In this document: piece after piece, positions 1 to 4,657 of the stretch
How the letters are laid out: each line of letters starts with the position of its first letter
Numbering within the stretch: the stretch's first letter is position 1
DNA from: JBGSIZ01 sp041742255
GTDB lineage: Bacteria > Pseudomonadota > Alphaproteobacteria > Rhodobacterales > Rhodobacteraceae
Length of the DNA: 6,646 nucleotides
Direction: 5' to 3'
Assembly: GCA_041742255.1 (NCBI GenBank)
Contig: JBGSIZ010000313.1
Coordinates: 1 to 6,646 of the forward strand
Program-made: the position numbers and the translations under genes
The notes under the pieces: generated by a model
Database searches by the model: none
Told to the model about the DNA's origin: nothing
Seen by the model: the letters and a program-made list of their open reading frames with translations, nothing else

Positions 1-49
1 GGCGGGCGGGGGCGGGGGCCGTCAAGCGGCGCAAGAGATCTGCAAACAT
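1..49 (-). CDS. Start of a truncated gene, TerB-like N-terminus
   Basis: Only the first 16 codons are in the window, reading M-F-A-D-L-L-R-R-L-T-A-P-A-P-A-R before the edge. The start ATG lies 48 bp beyond the rlmJ stop, on the same strand, so the two could be co-transcribed. The opening MFADLLRRLTAPAPA resembles, from memory, the beginning of TerB-family (tellurite-resistance-type) proteins of Rhodobacterales, small cytoplasmic helical proteins of unclear role. An in-frame ATG four codons upstream (59-61) is a possible alternative start. No strong ribosome binding site is visible before either start. Sixteen residues are too few for a firm assignment. The reading frame itself is more secure than the family name. 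Confidence 0.4.
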   Translation of the reverse strand, partial: MFADLLRRLTAPAPAR

Positions 50-97
50 GGGACCCAGCATAGGCGCATCAGGCGACGGCGAAAAGGGGGGGCGGGG

Positions 98-898
98 CTA
101 TTCCTTGGGCCGGGCCCCGTCGCCGTGTTCCGCAAACCGGGCCGACAGCCACGCCGTCTGGGTCTGAAGGCCATAGGGCGGATTGACAATGAACAACCCC
201 GATCCGGTCATGCCGTGGCCGGGGCGGGCCGGGGGAAACGTGACCTCGTGGCGCAGCCCGGTCGGGATCGCCTGTTGCAACCGGTCCAGCATGGGCAGAT
301 GCGGGGTGGTGCGCAAAATCGGATACCACAGGATCATCACGCCCACTGGCCATTTGCGGTGCAAGGCAATCAGGGCCTCGGGGATGGTGTGGTAATCGGT
401 CTTGACCTCGAACGACGGGTCAATCAGCAGGACACCCCGCCGGGGGTCGGGGGGCAACTGGCTGAGCGCCATGCCGATCCCGTCTGCCATCTGGCACAAG
501 GCTGGATAGGGGGCCATCACGTCCTGCAAGGCGGCGAATTCCTGCGGGTGCAGTTCGGTGAGTTGCAGGCGATCGATGTCGCGCAGGATCATCGCGGCCA
601 GGAGGGGCGATCCGGGATAGGCGGCGGGACCATGCATGGCGGCGACCCGGTCCAGCACCCGGATAAAGGGATGATCGGGGGCAAACCAATGCCGGGCGAG
701 GGCGATGCCCTGGGCAGCCTCGCCGGTTTTCAAGGCCGCAGGGGCGTCCAGATCATACAAGCCGCGCCCGGCATGGGATTCCCAGAACGACAGCGGTTTG
801 TCCTTGCCGACCATATAGTCCAGCATCCACGCCAAAAGGGCATGTTTGTGAACATCGGCCATGTTCCCGGCGTGATAAGCATGTTGATACGATAGCAT
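98..898 (-). CDS. rlmJ: 23S rRNA (adenine(2030)-N6)-methyltransferase RlmJ
   Basis: This is a 266-residue protein, close to the 280 of E. coli RlmJ (YhiR), which uses S-adenosylmethionine to methylate N6 of A2030 in 23S rRNA before ribosome assembly. The family N-terminus MLSYQHAYHAGNMADVHKH (residues 1-19) fixes the start at 898. Further hallmarks are the SAM-loop motif HAGRG (42-46), YPGSP (94-98), LTELHP (113-118), GMTGSG (229-234) and NPPY (239-242). The catalytic motif, DPPY in E. coli, reads DPSF here (160-163), followed by EVKTDY as in the family. The Asp and an aromatic residue are kept but the second Pro is Ser. It lies downstream of the NTF2-fold gene on the same strand with a 110 bp gap holding palindromes, so it may have its own promoter, though I see no clear one. 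No strong Shine-Dalgarno precedes the ATG. The assignment is secure by motif order. Activity of the variant motif is inference. Confidence 0.95.
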   Translation of the reverse strand: MLSYQHAYHAGNMADVHKHALLAWMLDYMVGKDKPLSFWESHAGRGLYDLDAPAALKTGEAAQGIALARHWFAPDHPFIRVLDRVAAMHGPAAYPGSPLLAAMILRDIDRLQLTELHPQEFAALQDVMAPYPALCQMADGIGMALSQLPPDPRRGVLLIDPSFEVKTDYHTIPEALIALHRKWPVGVMILWYPILRTTPHLPMLDRLQQAIPTGLRHEVTFPPARPGHGMTGSGLFIVNPPYGLQTQTAWLSARFAEHGDGARPKE

Positions 899-947
899 GA
901 TGCGCCAGTATCAGAGCAATCGGCAGGGGTAAACCGCTGGCAAAGGC

Positions 948-973
948 GGGCGCGGACCGCATTGGCCGCGCCC
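948..973 (-). terminator. GC-rich stem-loop after the NTF2-fold gene
   Basis: GGGCGCGG (948-955) is perfectly complementary to CCGCGCCC (966-973) across a 10-base loop. It sits 35 bp past the NTF2-gene stop and about 50 bp before rlmJ. Read on the minus strand, the stem is followed only by GCCTTTG, a poor U-tract, so it is at best a weak intrinsic terminator or an RNA-stabilising hairpin. Confidence 0.35.
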
Positions 974-998
974 GACACTGTGTCGAGCCTTGACGTCA
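973..998. promoter_or_regulatory. Two short perfect palindromes between NTF2 gene and rlmJ
   Basis: CGACAC-T-GTGTCG (973-985) is a 13 bp dyad with a single central base. Six bases later TGACGTCA (991-998) is an 8 bp perfect palindrome. They abut the stem-loop at 948-973. They could be operator half-sites for rlmJ or part of a complex 3' structure of the upstream transcript. No regulator is recognisable, and short palindromes arise by chance in GC-rich DNA. Confidence 0.25.
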
Positions 999-1008
999 GG
1001 CAGTTACA

Positions 1009-1563
1009 TCAGGCTGTGATCCAGCCATAGCGGGCGGTGTCGCCGCCCGCATAGTCCGGATCAAGGTAGATATACAGGCGGGCGATCTTGCCATCCCGGA
1101 CCTCGAACGTGTCGCAGAACCGGCCAGCGCCCCATTTCGGGGTATCCGCCATCCAGGGACCATCGCGGTGTTCGCCTTGTGATGTGCCTTCAACGGCGAA
1201 CTTGTCGGTGCCGGTCATATACCATGTAAAGCCGTCATAGTTGTGCGTGATGGATTTGAGTGTGGCACCCACATCCGAAAACATGGCGACAACTTCGTCC
1301 ATCCCGCGCGCGACGCCCCATTTTGGGAAAAAGACTTCGGCGTCGTCGGTGAAGTGATCGAACAGGCCCAAGCCGGTCGTGGGCGATACACCCCCCGCAT
1401 CCAGCGATTTGAGGTAGCTTTCGGCAATCGCCTTGCGCGCTTCCTCGGCATCAGTTTGGGCATGGGCGGTGGTGGCGGTGGTGGCGGCAACAGCGGCAAG
1501 TCCCGCGCCAATCAGAAGCGCGCGGCGGTCGGGCGCATCGGGGCGGTTGGATTCTTGTGACAT
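1009..1563 (-). CDS. Exported NTF2/SnoaL-fold protein, Tat-type signal peptide
   Basis: The product is 184 residues. The N-terminus carries a twin-arginine-like signal: DRR at 12-14, a hydrophobic Ala/Leu segment (15-30) and a cleavage site after AHA (33-35), leaving a mature part that starts near Gln36. The rest looks like one nuclear-transport-factor-2 (SnoaL-like) cone domain: a helical start (about 38-56), FTDDAEVFFP (71-80), a central strand and helix region, and the closing strands RFCDTFEVRDGKIARLYIYL (148-167) typical of such folds. These domains act as small-molecule enzymes or binding proteins, so the substrate cannot be named. The start is supported by a purine-rich AAGGGAGAGAGA stretch a few bases before the ATG. 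It precedes rlmJ on the same strand and has a promoter-like region upstream. The signal's second-position residue is Leu rather than the preferred Phe, so Sec export is possible. Fold call is fairly sure, function unknown. Confidence 0.85.
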   Translation of the reverse strand: MSQESNRPDAPDRRALLIGAGLAAVAATTATTAHAQTDAEEARKAIAESYLKSLDAGGVSPTTGLGLFDHFTDDAEVFFPKWGVARGMDEVVAMFSDVGATLKSITHNYDGFTWYMTGTDKFAVEGTSQGEHRDGPWMADTPKWGAGRFCDTFEVRDGKIARLYIYLDPDYAGGDTARYGWITA

Positions 1564-1638
1564 GATTCTCTCTCCCTTGGTGTCTCGGGGCGATAAACCC
1601 CATGACGCACAAGCCTAGGCGTGAAACCTGTCTTGGAG

Positions 1639-1666
1639 ATGATATTGTTGGCCGCCAGCATAACAA
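1639..1666 (-). promoter_or_regulatory. Candidate promoter of the NTF2-fold gene
   Basis: On the minus strand TTGTTA (1661-1666) is separated by 16 bases from TATCAT (1639-1644). The -10 matches the sigma-70-type consensus at five of six positions and the -35 at four of six. The region is notably AT-richer than its surroundings. Transcription would begin near 1632, giving an untranslated leader of roughly 70 bases before the ATG at 1563. This is prediction from consensus only. Confidence 0.4.
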
Positions 1667-1709
1667 TTTGCTATGGTCGTGCGTCGCGCAATTTACCATA
1701 AATCATTGC
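1644..1709. repeat. Two inverted repeats with equal 12 bp spacing
   Basis: ATTGTT (1644-1649) and AACAAT (1662-1667) form a dyad with a 12-base spacer. GCAAT (1688-1692) and ATTGC (1705-1709) form a second, also with 12 bases between arms. The centres are 43 bp apart, close to four helical turns. The first overlaps the candidate promoter of the NTF2-fold gene, the second lies upstream of it, as expected for a regulator-binding pair. The arms are short, so chance is a real alternative. Confidence 0.25.
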
Positions 1710-1765
1710 TGCGAGAAGAAAACTTCCGAATACTTGGCAATCCCGTGCCTTTGTGCCTTAAGTAT

Positions 1766-1806
1766 CCCGGGGGACGGCTCCGCAGGAGACGGGGGGCAGA
1801 GCCCCC
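1766..1806. repeat. G/C palindromic element just downstream of pyrG
   Basis: Starting 9 bp after the pyrG stop, this stretch packs two hairpins. GGGGGC-AGA-GCCCCC (1792-1806) has a perfect 6 bp stem. CTCC-GCA-GGAG (1778-1788) has a 4 bp stem. They are followed by a CCCGGG palindrome (1766-1771) and GGATACTT on the minus strand. The first hairpin could end pyrG transcription, but no U-tract follows. The arrangement resembles, from memory, palindromic extragenic sequences seen after many genes in Rhodobacterales genomes. That identity cannot be tested from one copy. Confidence 0.5.
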
Positions 1807-1815
1807 TGCGGCGGG

Positions 1816-3459
1816 TCAGACCAGACGCGAGGTTTCCACGGCCGCGCGGACGAAATCGGCGAACAGCGGGTGCGGGGCAAAGGGTTTGGATTTCAGTTCG
1901 GGGTGGAACTGCACCCCGATGAACCACGGATGGTCCCGCCATTCGACGATCTCGGGCAGGCGGCCATCAGGGGACATGCCTGAAAATTGCAACCCGCACG
2001 CCTCCAGCCGGTCCCGGTATTTGATGTCCACCTCGTAGCGGTGGCGGTGGCGTTCCTCGATCGTGGTGCTGCCATAGATGCCTGCCACCTTGGACCCTTC
2101 GGCCAAGGTCGCGCTGTAGGCGCCCAGCCGCATGGTGCCGCCTTTGTCGTCGTTGGTCTTGCGCGCCACGACGTGATTGCCCTGCACCCATTCCTTGAGG
2201 TGGTAGACCACAGGTTCAAACCGTTTCTGGCCTGCCTCGTGGTCAAATTCTTCGGACCCTGCTGCGGTCACCCCGGCGACGTTGCGCGCCGCCTCGATCA
2301 CGGCCATCTGCATGCCCAGACAGATGCCAAGATACGGCACGCCGCGTGTGCGGGCAAATTGCGCCGCCTTGATCTTGCCTTCGGTGCCTCGTTCGCCAAA
2401 CCCGCCCGGCACAAGGATCGCGTGGTAACCGGACAGCCGTTCGCCCACATCCTCGCGGTCGAAATCCTCCGCATCGACCCAGTTCACGTTGACCTTGACC
2501 CGGTTGGCCATGCCACCGTGCGTCAGCGCCTCTTTGATCGATTTATAGGCGTCCTCGAGCTGCACATATTTGCCCACGATGGCGATATTGACCGCCCCGT
2601 CGGTGTTGTAGATGCGGTCCTGCACATCCAGCCATTTTTCCAGATTGGGGCGGGGGGCAGGTGAGATGCCGAAACAATCCAGAACCGCCTGATCCAGCCC
2701 TTCGTTGTGATAGGCCAGCGGGGCCTCGTAGATGGATTTGAGGTCATAGGCCGCGACCACATGTTCCTTGCGCACGTTGCAGAACAGCGCGATTTTCTCG
2801 CGCTCGCGTTCCGGGATCGGGTGTTCGGACCGGCACACCAGCACATCGGGCGCCAGACCGATGGATTGCAGTTCCTTGACCGAATGTTGCGTCGGTTTGG
2901 TTTTCAATTCCCCGCTCGCCGCCAGATAGGGCAGCAGCGTCAGGTGCATCAGGATGCATTGCCCGCGGGGCCGTTCATGGGTGAATTGCCGGATTGCCTC
3001 GAAAAACGGCAGGCCTTCGATGTCGCCCACGGTGCCGCCGATTTCACATAACATGAAATCGACCTCGTCTTCGCCGATCCGCAAGAAATCCTTGATTTCA
3101 TTGGTGACGTGCGGGATCACCTGAATGGTTTTCCCAAGGTAATCGCCCCGCCGTTCCTTTTCCAGAACCGAGGAATAGATCCGCCCCGACGACACCGAGT
3201 CCGTTTTGCGCGCGTGGACCCCGGTGAACCGTTCGTAATGCCCAAGGTCGAGGTCGGTTTCCGCCCCGTCGTCTGTCACGAACACTTCGCCATGTTCAAA
3301 CGGCGACATCGTGCCCGGATCGACGTTGAGGTAGGGGTCCAGTTTGCGCAGCCGCACCGAAAACCCCCGCGCCTGCAACAGCGCCCCAAGAGCCGCCGAC
3401 GCCAACCCCTTGCCCAGCGATGAGACGACGCCGCCCGTGATAAAAACATACCGTGCCAT
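1816..3459 (-). CDS. pyrG: CTP synthase (glutamine-hydrolysing)
   Basis: The 547-residue product matches the usual length of CTP synthase, the cytoplasmic enzyme that aminates UTP to CTP with ATP and glutamine in the last step of pyrimidine nucleotide synthesis. The synthetase domain (about 1-265) opens with the family signature RYVFITGGVVSSLGKG (3-18, containing the phosphate loop) and shows LDPYLNVDPGTMSP (40-53) and CEIGGTVGDIE (138-148). A linker leads to the class I glutamine amidotransferase domain (about 290-545) with oxyanion loop PGGFGERG (351-358), nucleophile Cys380 in GICLGMQ, and His519-Glu521 in GVQFHPE, so all expected catalytic residues are present. The start is the only ATG fitting the family N-terminus, preceded by GGGGGA. 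It follows secG on the same strand after 178 bp containing a terminator and weak promoter, so it is probably transcribed at least partly independently. Confidence 0.99.
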   Translation of the reverse strand: MARYVFITGGVVSSLGKGLASAALGALLQARGFSVRLRKLDPYLNVDPGTMSPFEHGEVFVTDDGAETDLDLGHYERFTGVHARKTDSVSSGRIYSSVLEKERRGDYLGKTIQVIPHVTNEIKDFLRIGEDEVDFMLCEIGGTVGDIEGLPFFEAIRQFTHERPRGQCILMHLTLLPYLAASGELKTKPTQHSVKELQSIGLAPDVLVCRSEHPIPEREREKIALFCNVRKEHVVAAYDLKSIYEAPLAYHNEGLDQAVLDCFGISPAPRPNLEKWLDVQDRIYNTDGAVNIAIVGKYVQLEDAYKSIKEALTHGGMANRVKVNVNWVDAEDFDREDVGERLSGYHAILVPGGFGERGTEGKIKAAQFARTRGVPYLGICLGMQMAVIEAARNVAGVTAAGSEEFDHEAGQKRFEPVVYHLKEWVQGNHVVARKTNDDKGGTMRLGAYSATLAEGSKVAGIYGSTTIEERHRHRYEVDIKYRDRLEACGLQFSGMSPDGRLPEIVEWRDHPWFIGVQFHPELKSKPFAPHPLFADFVRAAVETSRLV

Positions 3460-3514
3460 GGGCCGCAGTCCCCCGTTTCAGTCCAAATTTTCAGGAAATG
3501 CATACCCGTCAGAA

Positions 3515-3527
3515 GTTCCAAAGGAAC
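3515..3527 (-). promoter_or_regulatory. Small hairpin in the pyrG leader
   Basis: The minus strand reads GTTCC-TTT-GGAAC, a perfect 5 bp stem with a 3-base loop, about 55 bp before the pyrG ATG. It would lie in the 5' leader if the promoter at 3546-3575 is real. It could be a minor RNA structure or an operator. No U-tract follows, so it is not a classical attenuator. Confidence 0.25.
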
Positions 3528-3545
3528 GCATCATCACGGGGTTTA

Positions 3546-3575
3546 AGAATAACCGGATTCGCCCCTGACGCGCAA
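3546..3575 (-). promoter_or_regulatory. Weak candidate promoter of pyrG
   Basis: On the minus strand TTGCGC (3570-3575) is followed after 18 bases by TATTCT (3546-3551). The match is modest (three and four of six positions) but the site lies between the secG terminator and pyrG, in the least GC-rich part of the gap, where a separate pyrG promoter would be expected. The leader would be roughly 80 bases. Confidence 0.3.
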
Positions 3576-3596
3576 CCCGCAACCTCTATATTCTGA

Positions 3597-3620
3597 CAAG
3601 AAAACGGGTGAGACACCCAT
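3597..3620 (-). terminator. Intrinsic terminator of secG
   Basis: Read on the minus strand, GGGTG-TCT-CACCC (3606-3618), extended by a U-G and an A-U pair, forms a short stem and is followed directly by TTTTCTTGT. It begins 17 bp beyond the secG stop. A compact stem plus U-rich tail is the standard form of a Rho-independent terminator. The short stem may allow read-through into pyrG. Confidence 0.65.
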
Positions 3621-3637
3621 CCCTTGTGGCGCTGTGG

Positions 3638-4015
3638 TCAGTTTCCGGAGGGAAGCAGTGGTGCCGTATCGCTGCCCGGCGGCAACAGATCCGACCCGAG
3701 CGAGGTGCCCGCAGGCGCCGTATCGGGGGCCGTTTCCCCTGTCACGGGGTCTGTCACATCCGCCCCGGCCCGATCCACGACCGACGACAAGGCCGCGTTT
3801 TCCGCCGCGATGATCGTCAACCCGATCGAGGTGCAGATGAAACCGATGGCCAGAATCCACGTCACCTTGCCCAGTGCCGTAGCCGCCCCGCGCGCCGACA
3901 TGATGCCGCCGCCGCCGCCCATGCCCAACCCGCCGCCTTCGGACCGCTGCATCAGCACGACGCCGATCAGCGACAGCGCGAGGATAAGGTGGACGATCAG
4001 AACGACGTTTTCCAT
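3638..4015 (-). CDS. secG: Preprotein translocase subunit SecG
   Basis: The product is 125 residues and is the small subunit of the SecYEG channel in the inner membrane, which assists SecA-driven export. It has the two expected transmembrane helices (about 3-22 and 51-71) joined by the diagnostic loop VLMQRSEGGGLGMGGGGG (20-37). The tail from about 80 on is rich in Pro, Thr, Asp and Ala, predicted disordered, and slightly longer than in E. coli SecG (110 residues). I chose the ATG at 4015 because MENVVLIVHLI is the family N-terminus. An ATG 18 codons upstream would add an unrelated polar segment. AAAGG lies about ten bases before the start. It sits between the DUF6524 gene and pyrG on the same strand. 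Adjacency of secG and pyrG is common in alphaproteobacteria. Confidence 0.95.
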   Translation of the reverse strand: MENVVLIVHLILALSLIGVVLMQRSEGGGLGMGGGGGIMSARGAATALGKVTWILAIGFICTSIGLTIIAAENAALSSVVDRAGADVTDPVTGETAPDTAPAGTSLGSDLLPPGSDTAPLLPSGN

Positions 4016-4047
4016 GCGGACTGCCTTTGGCGTGATAGGACGGCTGG

Positions 4048-4076
4048 TATCTAGAAGCTGCGGGGCCAAGCCGCAA
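4048..4076 (-). promoter_or_regulatory. Possible secG promoter with hairpin in the spacer
   Basis: In the 75 bp between the DUF6524 gene and secG, the minus strand shows TTGCGG (4071-4076) and, 17 bases on, TAGATA (4048-4053), a weak -35/-10 pair. The same stretch holds an inverted repeat, TGCGG (4059-4063) with CCGCA (4071-4075), that could instead form a small hairpin after the upstream gene. Either reading is tentative. Confidence 0.22.
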
Positions 4077-4090
4077 CCCCTGTTGCGCCC

Positions 4091-4486
4091 TTACTCGTCC
4101 ACGTCGTCCACATCGGCCTGCCCGGAAATCCGCCGCCGCACGATGGACCACGACAACCCTACCGCCAGAACGGTGGCCATGACCACCAGCCCGATCCATG
4201 TGTTCACGGTCGGATTGTCCAGACTGATCCAGCCTTGGTCCCATGCCACCCAAAGCGCTGTGCCCACCATCGCGAGGATCAACAGCATCCCGAACACCCC
4301 GATCGACCGCAACGTCGCCCGCACATAGATGATGTAGCCCACTAACAGCACCACCCCCAGAAACGCCGCCACGGGCATCTGGTCCTGCCAGTGTTGTGCC
4401 ACCCAGACCGAATAATTCCATTGGGTCGGGTTGTAGGTTGCCGCCAATAGCACGAAGGCAAAGATCCAGCGCAGCAAAAATCCCAT
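4091..4486 (-). CDS. DUF6524 family four-helix membrane protein
   Basis: The 131-residue product is a small integral membrane protein of unknown function. Hydrophobic segments lie at about 3-17, 37-55, 62-82 and 96-113, giving four predicted helices, and the C-terminus is an acidic tail (GQADVDDVDE, 122-131). The conserved-looking blocks YNPTQWNY (18-25), GYIIYVRATLRSIG (50-63) and GLSWSIVRR (110-118) are what I recall of the DUF6524 family of Rhodobacterales. I chose the ATG at 4486 because it starts the first helix and has GAGG five bases upstream. An ATG 34 codons further up would add a charged segment running toward purA. It is the first gene of a minus-strand run leading to secG and pyrG, divergent from purA. 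Its placement beside secG suggests envelope expression but not a mechanism. Confidence 0.85.
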   Translation of the reverse strand: MGFLLRWIFAFVLLAATYNPTQWNYSVWVAQHWQDQMPVAAFLGVVLLVGYIIYVRATLRSIGVFGMLLILAMVGTALWVAWDQGWISLDNPTVNTWIGLVVMATVLAVGLSWSIVRRRISGQADVDDVDE

Positions 4487-4508
4487 GGTGTCCTCGTGTG
4501 TCTGGGTT

Positions 4509-4525
4509 GCGGCCAACATGGCCGC
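4509..4525. promoter_or_regulatory. Perfect dyad in the divergent purA / DUF6524 region
   Basis: GCGGCC (4509-4514) and GGCCGC (4520-4525) flank a 5-base centre, 23 bp before the DUF6524 start. On the minus strand it would be a stable hairpin in that gene's leader. As DNA it could be an operator within the divergent promoter region. No known regulator consensus is recognised. Confidence 0.3.
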
Positions 4526-4618
4526 CTGCCTTGGTCCTGTCCAGAGGGGCCCGACCTGTCGCCGACGCCAAGACCTGCCCAGCCGCAAATTGCGGTTTCC
4601 CCGGTTCGCATGCCCCGC

Positions 4619-4641
4619 TATACGGTCCCGGGTTCAACCCG
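4619..4641 (+). promoter_or_regulatory. Candidate purA -10 box followed by a perfect dyad
   Basis: TATACG (4619-4624) is a plausible -10 element 34 bp before purA, with only a poor -35 (TTTCCC, 4596-4601) at 17 bp spacing. Directly after it, CGGGTT-C-AACCCG (4629-4641) is a perfect 6+6 bp dyad around one base, at or just after the expected transcription start. That position suits a repressor site or a 5' hairpin. The ribosome binding sequence GGGGGA follows at 4644-4649, just beyond the dyad. Confidence 0.3.
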
Positions 4642-4657
4642 ATGGGGGATATATCGC

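Noticed and set aside
1..20. G-rich run that could form a G-quadruplex
   Set aside because: There are only three runs of three or more G, and they encode the Ala-Pro repeats of the truncated gene on the other strand, which explains the composition.
125..895. 256-codon open frame antisense to rlmJ
   Set aside because: It mirrors rlmJ almost exactly, a common product of high GC and third-position bias. Its product has no recognisable family, while rlmJ has all its motifs.
991..998. TGACGTCA as a eukaryotic CRE-type site
   Set aside because: The match to that consensus has no meaning in a bacterial genome. It is kept only as one of several palindromes.
1461..1487. Short tandem GGT/GGC triplet repeat in the NTF2-gene signal peptide
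   Set aside because: It encodes Ala and Thr of the signal peptide hydrophobic region and has too few units to suggest phase variation.
1987..2664. 225-codon open frame antisense to pyrG
   Set aside because: Shadow of pyrG with no family motif or ribosome binding site.
4629..4641. GGTTCAA resembling a tRNA T-arm
   Set aside because: The surrounding bases do not form a five-pair T stem with a seven-base loop, and no acceptor or anticodon arms can be found.
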